From Methylobacter sp. (GTDB taxonomy: Bacteria; Pseudomonadota; Gammaproteobacteria; Methylococcales; Methylomonadaceae), in contig PMJA01000324.1 in the NCBI GenBank assembly GCA_003158415.1, positions 8,085 to 22,473 of the forward strand: 14,389 nucleotides of DNA, in the 5' to 3' direction. Made by a program: the position numbers and the translations under genes. The notes under the pieces are model-generated. The model saw only the letters and a program-made list of their open reading frames with translations. It was not told where the DNA came from and made no database searches. Shown one piece after another: positions 7,577-13,516 of the stretch. Every line of letters begins with the position of its first letter. Positions within the stretch are counted from its first letter, which is position 1.

Positions 7577-7645
7577 TATTTGTAATGCCAGATACATTTT
7601 TTCATGCCAAAATATGCCCTGTCCTAAGTGCTAATTCGAGAATCT

Positions 7646-8578
7646 ATGAAAATTGCTATTTTATCCCGTAACGCCAAATTATATTCAACCGCTCGATTAG
7701 TTGAAGCCGCACAGGCTCGCGGCCATGAGGTACGGGTTTTGGATGTATTACGTTGCTATATGAATATCACTTCGCATAATCCGTCCATCCATTATCGGGG
7801 CGAAGATTTAACCGGCTTTGACGCCGTTATTCCCCGGATCGGCGCGTCGGTAACCTTTTACGGTACAGCGGTATTAAGGCAATTTGAAATGATGAATGTG
7901 TTTCCGCTCAATGAATCGGTAGCCATCTCGCGTTCCAGGGATAAATTACGCTCAGTACAGCTACTGGCCAGAAAAGGCATCGGTTTGCCTGTGACCGGCT
8001 TTGCCAACAACCCGGATGATATTGAAGACTTGATTTCCCAAGTCGGCGGTGCCCCGCTGGTGATTAAGCTGTTACAAGGCACACAAGGTATCGGCGTAGT
8101 CTTGGCGGAAACCCACAATGCCGCCGAAAGCGTCATCCAGGCGTTTATGGGACTTCACGCCAACATCATGGTGCAGGAATTTATCAAAGAAGCAGGCGGC
8201 AGCGACATCCGCTGCTTCGTGGTCGGCGACAAAGTAGTGGCGGCAATGAAACGGCAGGCGACGGAAGGCGAATTCCGCTCCAATCTGCATCGCGGCGGCT
8301 CGGCTACCTTGATACGGCTGACGCCGGAAGAACGCTCCACCGCCGTGCGCGCCGCCAAAATAATGGGGCTAAATGTTTGCGGCGTCGACATGCTGCGCTC
8401 CAATCACGGCCCGGTGATCATGGAAGTCAATTCCTCTCCCGGCCTGCAAGGCATAGAAGCGGCCAGCGAAAAAGACATCGCCGACCTGATCATCCAATTT
8501 ATCGAAAAACGTTTCGAGACTATGGAAACGGCAAAAGACAAATCTCCTACCCGCACCCGCACGCGCGGCAAGGGCTGA
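7646..8578 (+). CDS. rimK: RimK, ATP-grasp glutamate ligase acting on ribosomal protein S6
   Basis: The 310-residue protein aligns closely from memory with E. coli RimK: MKIAILSR start, [82 protein letters not shown] and [14 protein letters not shown]. These cover the ATP-grasp ATP-binding and metal-binding elements (the last holds the Glu and Asn metal ligands). RimK adds glutamates to the C-terminus of ribosomal protein S6 in the cytoplasm. The start is the ATG at 7646, which matches the conserved MKIAILSR; the upstream GTG at 7628 would add six unconserved residues. A short basic Thr/Arg-rich tail (last 12 residues) extends beyond the usual end. The gene stands alone, divergent from the polysaccharide operon. 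Confidence 0.95.
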   Translation: MKIAILSRNAKLYSTARLVEAAQARGHEVRVLDVLRCYMNITSHNPSIHYRGEDLTGFDAVIPRIGASVTFYGTAVLRQFEMMNVFPLNESVAISRSRDKLRSVQLLARKGIGLPVTGFANNPDDIEDLISQVGGAPLVIKLLQGTQGIGVVLAETHNAAESVIQAFMGLHANIMVQEFIKEAGGSDIRCFVVGDKVVAAMKRQATEGEFRSNLHRGGSATLIRLTPEERSTAVRAAKIMGLNVCGVDMLRSNHGPVIMEVNSSPGLQGIEAASEKDIADLIIQFIEKRFETMETAKDKSPTRTRTRGKG

Positions 8579-8663
8579 TTCTTTTTTTAAAAAACCCTGT
8601 CGGGCAACGCTTTTCTGCCCACCACACGCATCACCGCGTTTGTTCAACGTAGGCACGAAAAGC

Positions 8664-8843
8664 ATGTGCTACCCTCCCCGGCTGGACAGTTCCGGTTTCG
8701 CCCTGTCCAAACTGTCCAGCCCGGTCGGCATCTTGGATGCACCCTCGACCTTAACGGTCAACTACGGAAAAAATCCTGGCGAAGTCAGCCTGGAAATCGG
8801 CACCGTCGAGCAGGCATCGGCTTATATCGTGCCTAACGTTTAA
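8664..8843 (+). pseudogene. Fragment resembling a fibronectin type III domain protein
   Basis: A reading frame of about 59 codons contains SSPVGILDAPSTLTV, then NPGEVSLEIGTVEQASAYIV. This has the rhythm of a fibronectin type III domain: a proline-led first strand, GEVxLxW in the middle (here the Trp position is changed), and an Ala-x-x-Tyr near the later strand. It stops after one partial domain, has no ribosome binding site and no convincing start, so it is probably a remnant of a larger protein rather than a gene. It carries a 12-bp inverted repeat within it. The assignment rests on pattern only. The preceding stretch (8579-8663) holds nothing that I can identify. Confidence 0.38.
8680..8721. 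repeat. Perfect 12-bp inverted repeat
   Basis: GGCTGGACAGTT (8680-8691) and AACTGTCCAGCC (8710-8721) are exact reverse complements with an 18-base spacer. The spacer contains a further CTGTCC. The repeat lies inside the decayed fibronectin-like fragment. No T tract follows, so it is not a terminator. Confidence 0.6.
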
Positions 8844-8856
8844 AACACCATCAAGC

Positions 8857-8862
8857 TATAAT
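8857..8862 (+). promoter_or_regulatory. Possible -10 box (TATAAT) upstream of the antitoxin gene
   Basis: A perfect TATAAT lies about 100 bases upstream of the antitoxin start at 8961. The region 17-18 bases further upstream (around 8833-8839) does not resemble TTGACA, so this is a half-supported promoter only. If used, the transcript would run through the C-rich repeat into the toxin-antitoxin pair. Confidence 0.25.
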
Positions 8863-8900
8863 ACAGTTAACGCGACAGAGCAGAAATTTTGGTAACATCC

Positions 8901-8941
8901 AGCTCCCCCTTTAAAAAAAGGGGGTTGGGGGGATTTTTAAA
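8901..8941 (-). repeat. C-rich dispersed palindromic repeat, copy 1 (inverted relative to copy 2)
   Basis: The core CCCCCTTT (8905-8912) pairs with AAAGGGGG (8917-8924) around a four-A loop, followed by TTGGGGGGATTTTTAA. On the minus strand it reads AAAAATCCCCCCAACCCCC and so on, which matches the second copy at 11166-11208 with a few changes. This type of sequence is widespread between genes in many bacteria as a short repeated palindrome. It sits directly in front of the antitoxin gene, supplying its upstream sequence. Confidence 0.7.
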
Positions 8942-8960
8942 AGTTTTAAAGGGTAAAAAT

Positions 8961-9146
8961 ATGCAAACCGCTAAACAAGCCGCAAAACAGATTATTGATC
9001 ATGTATCCGGCCAGGCAACCTGGGATGACATCATGTATAAGCTTTATGTCAAACAGAAAATTGAAAAAGGACTGAAAGCTGTTGATGAAGGCCGTATTCT
9101 ATCAAGTGAAGATGCCAAAAGACGGCTCTTGGGCAATGAAAATTAA
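8961..9146 (+). CDS. RelB/ParD-like antitoxin of a type II toxin-antitoxin pair
   Basis: The 61-residue protein MQTAKQAAKQIIDHVSG... contains WDDIMYKLYVKQKIEKGL, a pattern I associate with small antitoxins that partner RelE/ParE toxins (typically TxxDIxYxLYVRQKIxxGL...xGRxxSxEE). The role would be to bind and neutralise the toxin and to repress its own promoter. The start at 8961 has GGG/AAAGGG a few bases upstream. Its last 11 bases overlap the start of the ParE-like gene, the usual coupled arrangement. Of the four antitoxins in this zone it is the only one that looks intact. With its toxin truncated, it may be an orphan that persists without function or that answers a toxin elsewhere in the genome. 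Confidence 0.75.
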   Translation: MQTAKQAAKQIIDHVSGQATWDDIMYKLYVKQKIEKGLKAVDEGRILSSEDAKRRLLGNEN

Positions 9147-9375
9147 CTGGACAGAACCGGCATTAGAGGATTTAGAAGCAATCCAGGCTTATATCGCCAA
9201 AGACTCCAACTTTTACGCCCGGCGCGTTATTGAACGACTTTTTGATGCCGCTAAAAAACTGGAATCTTTTCCCGAAATTGGCCGAAGAGTGCCAGATGAA
9301 GCCGGTGCAGGGCTTGCACCCAATATTTCCTTGAAACAATTAAAACACTCATTCAACAGGGCATTACTTTTTTAA
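9136..9375 (+). pseudogene. ParE/RelE-type toxin, C-terminus replaced (probably inactive)
   Basis: Residues 1-55 match the ParE family: INWTEPALEDLEAIQAYIAKDS, then RRVIERLFDAAKKLESFPEIGRRVPDE. ParE toxins poison DNA gyrase, while RelE relatives cut mRNA on the ribosome. From about residue 56 the expected strand-forming end (RE.....YRI.Y......V.V..V.H.AR) is absent. The sequence instead reads AGAGLAPNISLKQ, which resembles an ABC transporter ATPase, and then runs out of frame to a stop at 9373-9375. The total of 79 residues is short of the usual 95-100. The start at 9136 overlaps the antitoxin by 11 bases. A toxin lacking its C-terminal strands and active residues is unlikely to be active. 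Confidence 0.75.
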
Positions 9376-9413
9376 TTGTCGAGCATAGAGTGAAAGAAAC
9401 AGTTGCAAAATAG
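9300..9413 (+). pseudogene. LivF/LivG-like ABC ATPase fragment joined to the toxin gene
   Basis: In the toxin frame 9300-9338 reads AGAGLAPNISLKQ, and after a one-base frame change 9339-9413 reads IKTLIQQGITFLIVEHRV and onwards to TAG. Joined, this resembles the D-loop and H-loop region of branched-chain amino acid type ABC ATPases (LDEPxAGLAPN..., ...L..QGITFLIVEH, where the final His is the switch histidine). Only about 38 codons remain and there is no Walker A or signature motif. It seems to be a fragment left by illegitimate recombination. The assignment is by motif memory and should be searched. Confidence 0.5.
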
Positions 9414-9473
9414 GGCCATAGGATGCACTAATAACACATATCGTATACAATAAATCTCTACGAGAATAAGCAC

Positions 9474-9720
9474 ATGCCTACCTTATCCATCCACGGCGAT
9501 GTCCACATTCCTGATAATCTGATTCATGCACTGGGCTTAAAACCGGGTGCCGAGCTGTTTTTTTGAACGCCAAGGTGACGCGATTATCATGCGCCCTGTT
9601 AAAACAAACAAAATCTCACAGGTTGAAGCAGGCCCAAAAATATTGGCTTATACTGGGCCGACAGTCACCTTGGAAGAAATGGACGACGCTATTGCCAAGG
9701 GTGCGGTGCAATCATTATGA
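9474..9720 (+). pseudogene. VapB/AbrB-type antitoxin broken by a frameshift in a seven-T run
   Basis: From the ATG at 9474 (with GAGAA upstream) the first 30 codons read MPTLSIHGDVHIPDNLIHAL then GLKPGAELFF, the swapped-hairpin AbrB/SpoVT fold used by VapB and MazE antitoxins for DNA binding. A TGA follows at 9564-9566. Removing one T from the seven-T run at 9558-9564 restores the frame: ERQGDAIIMRPV..., ending EEMDDAIAKGAVQSL with a TGA at 9718-9720. The repaired protein would be 81 residues, a normal VapB length. The repaired stop overlaps the toxin start as ATGA. The break may be real decay, phase variation or a sequencing error; a homopolymer makes the last two plausible. Confidence 0.78.
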
Positions 9721-9997
9721 AGTCGGTCGATACCAATATCCTGGTACGCTACTATGCTCAAGATGATGCACTGCAATCGCCTCTTGCTTTGCGCCTTTTC
9801 AGGAATGAACCCCAGCTATTTGTCACAAAAACGGTTTTGCTTGAATTTTTCTGGGTTTTGACTCGTGCCGATAGATTTTGCTTTCCTCCCGAAAAAGTCA
9901 TGGCCGTTTTCGAACATCTACAAGGCTTGCCGAATATCGTTATGAAGATGAGCTTTCGCTCCAAACAGCCGTCGCATTGGGTCGTAGCGCCTTATAA
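9717..9997 (+). pseudogene. VapC PIN-domain toxin, frameshifted and C-terminally truncated
   Basis: The reading starts MKSVDTNILVRYYAQDD, with the first PIN-domain aspartate at D5, and continues to KTVLLEFFWVL with the conserved glutamate E43. PIN toxins are Mg2+-dependent RNases, often cutting initiator tRNA. After LPNIV the frame is wrong. Adding one base near 9940 restores YEDELSLQTAVALGRSA, which matches the family, and this repaired frame ends at TAA 9995-9997. The expected next segment with the remaining catalytic aspartates (DFADALHL-like) is missing, because the DNA there belongs to an opposite-strand antitoxin gene. The uncorrected frame runs to 10013. The product is almost certainly inactive. 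Confidence 0.78.
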
Positions 9998-10200
9998 AGC
10001 GCCTCGCGCGTGAGCCCTGCTGAGCGGGCTATCTCCGACATGCCGCGAGCGCGGGCAATGTCACCTAATGCTGCCGCCAATAGCGCAGAATCGCCGTCAT
10101 CAATGATAGCCGTCAAATACTCGGCAATCGCCACTTCGCTATCCAGATAATGCGAAGCATCAAACTCAGGCAGACTGGAGATGTTAATTTTATGGGTCAC
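9985..10200 (-). pseudogene. HI1420/HigA-type addiction module antidote, C-terminus lost
   Basis: The start is GTG at 10200 with AGAGG eight bases before it. The protein reads FDASHYLDSEVAIAEYL, GDSALLAAALGDIARARGMS and EIARSAGLTREALYKAL, which fits the HI1420-type addiction module antidotes with a helix-turn-helix. At residue 72 the family match ends; the usual ...NPSFATVLKVL... tail is absent and the frame continues through VapC DNA antisense to 9940. The recognition helix region is therefore cut short. The partner HI1419-type toxin would normally lie just upstream on the same strand, but only a VapC fragment is there. Confidence 0.75.
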
Positions 10201-10203
10201 GGT

Positions 10204-10281
10204 TTAATCCTCTAAAGAATCGGCTAATTCTCCATCGGTGAGCCATTCAATCCAGCCGCAGGTATCAACAAGACAAGTCAT
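10204..10281 (-). pseudogene. N-terminal fragment of a second VapC toxin
   Basis: The 25 codons from the ATG at 10281 read MTCLVDTCGWIEWLTDGELA then DSLED and stop. The start matches a PIN-domain VapC subgroup (xVDTCGWIEWLTDG), including the first catalytic aspartate. A full PIN protein is about 130 residues, so more than 80 percent is missing. The stop lies three bases before the GTG of the antidote gene. The last residues, LADSLED, may come from the end of the antidote's lost toxin partner, joined at a shared LAD (inference). Confidence 0.65.
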
Positions 10282-10466
10282 TAGATCCTGTCCTGATGAT
10301 CTCTATAATTATTCGGATCACAGCCTCTGAAACGACCTCTCGCCGCTTTTATGGAGCGAACCGGAACCAGCTCAATAATGTCACCTTTAATGATGATGGT
10401 GAATTGTTGCCCTGTTTTTAAGTTTAGCACTTCCCGAACAACTTTGGGTATGACAAATTGATACAG
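10281..10466 (-). pseudogene. VapB/AbrB-type antitoxin fragment lacking its N-terminus
   Basis: On the minus strand the open frame from 10466 reads YQFVIPKVVREVLNLKTGQQ, FTIIIKGDIIELVPVRSIKAA, then RGRFRGCDPNNYRDHQDRI and TAA. This is the AbrB/VapB fold with the usual IPK.VRE.L.L..G motif and a toxin-binding tail. The first ten or so residues are missing; a TAG at 10467-10469 closes the frame and no start codon is available. Its TAA shares a base with the ATG of the VapC fragment (TAATG), the normal coupled arrangement, which supports an original vapBC operon here. Confidence 0.75.
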
Positions 10467-10557
10467 CTAGTCTGGGTCAGAGACTGATATTTAATACACA
10501 GGAAATGTATTTTAAAATAAACTATGCCCTTAAATTATAAAGTAAGAGAATCAGGTG

Positions 10558-11076
10558 ATGAGTAAACAAAAGTTATCGTTGCAGGAGCAATTGTTAAAAT
10601 CCGGCTTGGTGAGTTCCGCCCAGGCTAAAAGCGCCAAATCGGATAAGCGCAAACAAACCGAGCAGCAACGTAAAAATAACATAACCGTCGTTGATGAAGC
10701 AAAAGAGCTGGTAAAAAAAGCCCAGACGGAAAAAGTCGAAAGAGACCGCGAGCTTAACCAGTTAATAAAGCAGCAGGAAGAGCAAAAACATCTGGTTGCG
10801 CAAGTCAAACAACTCATTGAGCTTAATAAGCAACCCAAAGATGCCGATGGGTTGGCCTATCATTTTAATGATGGTAATAAAGTGAAAACGCTGTATGTCT
10901 CGGAAACTATGCGCGAACAGATTATTCGCGGGCGACTGGCAATTGTAAAACTGGGGAGCAGTTATGAAGTGGTTGCGTCCGAAGTCGCCCAAAAAATAGG
11001 CTTGCGCGATCCCGCCTATATCATCGTCCATAACGAGCAAGGCACGGATGCCGTTGATAACAAAGACGATCCTTAA
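10558..11076 (+). CDS. yaiL: YaiL-type DUF2058 protein, nonsense codon before the conserved tail
   Basis: The 172-residue product matches E. coli YaiL (DUF2058). It starts with LSLQEQLLKSGLVSSAQAKS, continues with a long Lys/Glu/Gln-rich helical or coiled-coil region (about 25-95), then a folded domain with YHFNDGNKVKTLYVS and RGRLAIVKL. The function is not firmly known; an association with nucleic acid has been suggested from its basic helical part. The start is ATG 10558, with AAGAGA eight bases upstream; the GTG immediately before it would add one residue. The frame ends at TAA 11074-11076, but the same frame continues AGYQIPDDLMW to TGA 11110-11112, the family's conserved ending. The stop therefore appears to replace a tyrosine codon. 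Twelve residues are lost unless the stop is read through. Confidence 0.85.
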   Translation: MSKQKLSLQEQLLKSGLVSSAQAKSAKSDKRKQTEQQRKNNITVVDEAKELVKKAQTEKVERDRELNQLIKQQEEQKHLVAQVKQLIELNKQPKDADGLAYHFNDGNKVKTLYVSETMREQIIRGRLAIVKLGSSYEVVASEVAQKIGLRDPAYIIVHNEQGTDAVDNKDDP

Positions 11077-11112
11077 GCAGGCTATCAAATCCCGGATGAT
11101 TTGATGTGGTGA
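11077..11112 (+). other. Orphaned conserved C-terminal coding tail of the DUF2058 gene
   Basis: In frame after the TAA at 11074-11076, these 11 codons plus TGA read AGYQIPDDLMW. E. coli YaiL ends DDPYADFKVPDDLMW, and the present gene ends DDP then stop. The alignment places the stop exactly at the tyrosine position, a single base change from TAT or TAC to TAA. Confidence 0.8.
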
Positions 11113-11165
11113 CGCGTAAAAAACAATAGCCCTGCACCAAAAATAAAGAGATCAATGGGCCTATT

Positions 11166-11208
11166 TAAAAATCTCCCCTAACCCCTCTCAACAAAGAGGG
11201 GGAACTGA
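11166..11208 (+). repeat. C-rich dispersed palindromic repeat, copy 2
   Basis: TAAAAATCTCCCCTAACCCC leads into CCCCTCT (11182-11188), a CAACAA loop, and AGAGGGG (11195-11201), then GGAACTGA. It matches the reverse complement of the copy at 8901-8941. It lies between the DUF2058 gene and the convergent dsbA gene. The stem might also slow transcription, but no proper T tract follows. The rest of 11113-11296 holds no gene that I can see. Confidence 0.7.
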
Positions 11209-11296
11209 TTACTTTGTATTTTATCTGTTACGAGTTGCCTAATGCTTATCCGAGAGAGATTGAGAGCAAGCGGGACTTGCTTAATCCCTCACAGTA

Positions 11297-11917
11297 TTAT
11301 TTTTTAGCGCTTTCCTGCTTAATCAGCTTATCCATAACCTCAATCATCTTTTCATGAGATCCGGCCAAAGTGCCGTTGGTTCTGTATTTGCCGTTAATAA
11401 TGATGGCAGGTACACCGGTTATGCCGTAGCGGCTAGCCATAAGCGGCGCCTGGCGCATTTTGGCATCGACCGCGAAGGAATTGTAGGCTTCATGAAATTG
11501 GCTTTCAGTAACGCTGTGCGCTACAAAAAACGTGGCTAATTCGGCTTCGGTATCGAGCTTTTCTTTTTTGTTTTGTATGGCGTCAAAAAAATCGGCATGA
11601 ACTTTATCAACTACGCCTAAGGCTTCCGCCGTGTAATAAGCTTTGGCGTGTTTGCTCCAGACCTCATTGAATGCGGCGGGTATTCGTATAAATTCGACAT
11701 TGGCGGGCAGGTTTTTTACCCATTTTTCAAGTACCGGCTCAAAGGCATAGCAATGCGGGCAGCCGTACCAGAAGAATTCAATGACTTCAATTTTAGCCGG
11801 ATTTTGTGTGGGTTGGGGAGACGAAAGCGTCTCATAGCCCTGCGATTCGGCTTTTACCAAAAAAGCGCAGGAAAATAACAGGATTAACAATCCGGTTTGG
11901 GTAATTTTTTTAAACAT
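11297..11917 (-). CDS. dsbA: DsbA-type thiol:disulfide interchange protein
   Basis: The 206-residue protein has an N-terminal signal peptide (about 1-23, KKITQTGLLILLFSCAFLVKA) for export to the periplasm. The thioredoxin-fold active site is WYGCPHC (C53, C56), the classic DsbA dithiol, and the cis-proline loop is TGVPAIIINGKY (P170). A helical domain is inserted between them, as usual for the family, and the length is typical. DsbA oxidises cysteines in exported proteins and is reoxidised by DsbB. The gene lies 43 bases downstream of the cytochrome c4 gene on the same strand, so both are probably co-transcribed; both products act in the periplasm. The start at 11917 has GAGAA a few bases upstream. 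Confidence 0.93.
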   Translation of the reverse strand: MFKKITQTGLLILLFSCAFLVKAESQGYETLSSPQPTQNPAKIEVIEFFWYGCPHCYAFEPVLEKWVKNLPANVEFIRIPAAFNEVWSKHAKAYYTAEALGVVDKVHADFFDAIQNKKEKLDTEAELATFFVAHSVTESQFHEAYNSFAVDAKMRQAPLMASRYGITGVPAIIINGKYRTNGTLAGSHEKMIEVMDKLIKQESAKK

Positions 11918-11960
11918 AGTTAAGTTCTCAATGAGCGTGGCGATATGTTTTTGCTAGATC

Positions 11961-12629
11961 TTATTTCATCATCGATATACGATAAGCAACGGCTTTAATT
12001 TCCTCAGCCGTCATTTTTTTGGCGATCATGTGCATCATGTTTTCCGGATTATTACTGCGCACGTCCGTTTTGAAATCGGTCAGTGTTTTTATTAAATAAT
12101 CGGCATGTTGTGATTTTAACGCCGGAAATGCGGCCGGTTTGCTGCCTTCGCCAAAAGGGCCGTGGCAGGCGATACAGGCAGAGACTTCTCTGCTCAGGTC
12201 GCCGTTGCGGTACAAATCGCTGCCTTGGGCAATAATTGCCTGTAAGGGATCGACGCTGGCTTTTGTTGCCGCAGGTTTTTCATCGTCGTCATCTAAAACC
12301 GGCAACTCGTTTGCCGAAATTTTTTGTGCCGCATAGTAAGCGGCGATATCAGTCATATCATTATGAGATAAGCCCATAGCGATAGATGACATCATCGGAT
12401 TCTTGCGCGTACCGTTTTTAAAGGCTTCCAACTGCTTAACCAAGTACGAAGAATGCTGTTGTGCAAGCTTGGGGAATGTCGATACCAAACTGTTGCCACT
12501 GTCTCCGTGGCAACTGGCGCAAGCCGCCGCTTTTTCTTTTCCTGCGTCAATAGCGTCCCCTGCATGTAAAATACTCGAAGTACCGGTAAATGCCATGGCG
12601 AATGAAAATGCCAGCAATTTTTTTTTCAT
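11961..12629 (-). CDS. Diheme cytochrome c4
   Basis: The 222-residue protein has a signal peptide (about 1-23) and two class I cytochrome c domains with heme-binding motifs CASCH (C37-H41) and CIACH (C152-H156). Each is followed by a methionine-bearing segment that would give the distal ligand (KNPMMSSIA around 77-84, NPENMMHMI around 194-202). An acidic linker (about 109-117) joins the domains. Cytochrome c4 is a periplasmic or membrane-associated electron carrier to terminal oxidases. The start at 12629 has AAAGGGG seven bases upstream. It is the first gene of a likely c4-dsbA operon and is divergent from engB, an arrangement common in gammaproteobacteria. Confidence 0.93.
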   Translation of the reverse strand: MKKKLLAFSFAMAFTGTSSILHAGDAIDAGKEKAAACASCHGDSGNSLVSTFPKLAQQHSSYLVKQLEAFKNGTRKNPMMSSIAMGLSHNDMTDIAAYYAAQKISANELPVLDDDDEKPAATKASVDPLQAIIAQGSDLYRNGDLSREVSACIACHGPFGEGSKPAAFPALKSQHADYLIKTLTDFKTDVRSNNPENMMHMIAKKMTAEEIKAVAYRISMMK

Positions 12630-12742
12630 CGGATTCCCCTTTGGAATAAAGTTGTCATTTTATGGTAGCCCTTAATGTAGGTATGCAGGCTGCTAAGTGT
12701 GGCCAGATTCTACCCTAATTAGTAAGCTTAAGCGAGACACCC

Positions 12743-13360
12743 ATGAATCCAGTTTACACCCAAGCAAAATTTATTAACAGTTCACCCGATCTAAAGGACA
12801 CGCCTGAAGACCAAGGCAAGGAAGTGGCGTTCGCAGGGCGATCGAATGCCGGCAAATCCAGCGCCATTAATACTCTCACCCGGCAAAACGGCTTAGCCAG
12901 AATCAGCAAAACACCGGGCAGAACCCAGATGCTCAATTTTTTTGAAATCAATGAGCAGCAACGGTTTGTCGATTTGCCGGGTTATGGTTATGCCAAAGTG
13001 CCGGTGGCGGTGAAAAAAAAATGGCATGAATTAATGGAAAACTATTTAACGAGGCGTAAATCCTTATGTGCCATCGTGTTGGTGATGGACGTGCGCCATC
13101 CCTTAACCGAATTCGACTGGCAGATGGTTGACTGGTGTCGGCATACCGGCTTGCCCTTGCATATATTGCTGACCAAAGCCGACAAATTGAATTACGGCGC
13201 GGCTAAAAACACGCTGCTGCAGGTGCAAAAAGAGCTTAGCGACATTAACTTTCCGCTGACGATACAGTTATTTTCAGCATTGAAAAAAACCGGCATTGAT
13301 GAAGTGCATCAGGCGTTGGACAGTTTGTTTAACCCAGTTGAGCAGCCTGAATCGGAATGA
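12743..13360 (+). CDS. engB: Ribosome biogenesis GTP-binding protein EngB/YihA/YsxC
   Basis: The 205-residue protein has all GTPase motifs of the EngB family: G1 GRSNAGKSS (32-40), G2 with KTPGRTQ (56-62), G3 DLPGYG (77-82), G4 TKAD (144-147) and G5 SALKK (178-182). It is an essential cytoplasmic GTPase needed for large ribosomal subunit assembly. The N-terminal lead (FINSSPDLKDTP) and total length are typical. The start at 12743 has only a weak GCGAG upstream, but the family N-terminus fits. It stands alone between the divergent cytochrome c4 gene and the convergent polA gene. Confidence 0.96.
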   Translation: MNPVYTQAKFINSSPDLKDTPEDQGKEVAFAGRSNAGKSSAINTLTRQNGLARISKTPGRTQMLNFFEINEQQRFVDLPGYGYAKVPVAVKKKWHELMENYLTRRKSLCAIVLVMDVRHPLTEFDWQMVDWCRHTGLPLHILLTKADKLNYGAAKNTLLQVQKELSDINFPLTIQLFSALKKTGIDEVHQALDSLFNPVEQPESE

Positions 13361-13370
13361 GGCCTTAGAT

Positions 13371-13406
13371 AAAAGAAAACCCCAACGCTTAAAAAACGCT
13401 GGGGTT
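13371..13406 (-). terminator. Terminator between engB and polA, oriented for polA
   Basis: AACCCCA (13378-13384) pairs with TGGGGTT (13400-13406), and two more pairs follow after one mismatch, enclosing a nine-base loop. On the minus strand the stem is followed by TTTTCTTTTATC, so it fits the end of polA. On the plus strand no T run follows, so it would only weakly stop engB. A second 6-bp inverted repeat, TCAGCC (13416-13421) and GGCTGA (13439-13444), lies nearby on the polA side. Confidence 0.75.
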
Positions 13407-13516
13407 ATAGGAAAATCAGCCTAAACTTAAGAGGAAACGGCTGACTCAACACCAAGCAGGCATTGCTTCCTTACGACTTAAGTGTAAATGAAAAGTTTCA
13501 ACCACATTGAGATTTT

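Noticed and set aside
7628..7645. GTG start 18 bases upstream of the rimK ATG
   Set aside because: The six added residues are not part of the conserved RimK N-terminus, which begins exactly at the ATG at 7646.
8602..8620. GGGCA/TGCCC hairpin as a rimK terminator
   Set aside because: The stem is only 5 bp and no T tract follows on the plus strand.
8377..8652. A 91-codon frame overlapping the end of rimK
   Set aside because: It is out of frame with rimK over most of its length and shows no recognisable protein pattern.
8901..11208. A CRISPR array or insertion sequence explaining the repeats
   Set aside because: There are only two repeat copies, far apart and inverted, with no regular spacers and no transposase-like frame between them.
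11265..11281. AGCAAG/CTTGCT hairpin as the dsbA terminator
   Set aside because: The stem is a plausible 6 bp, but the minus-strand sequence after it is not T-rich.
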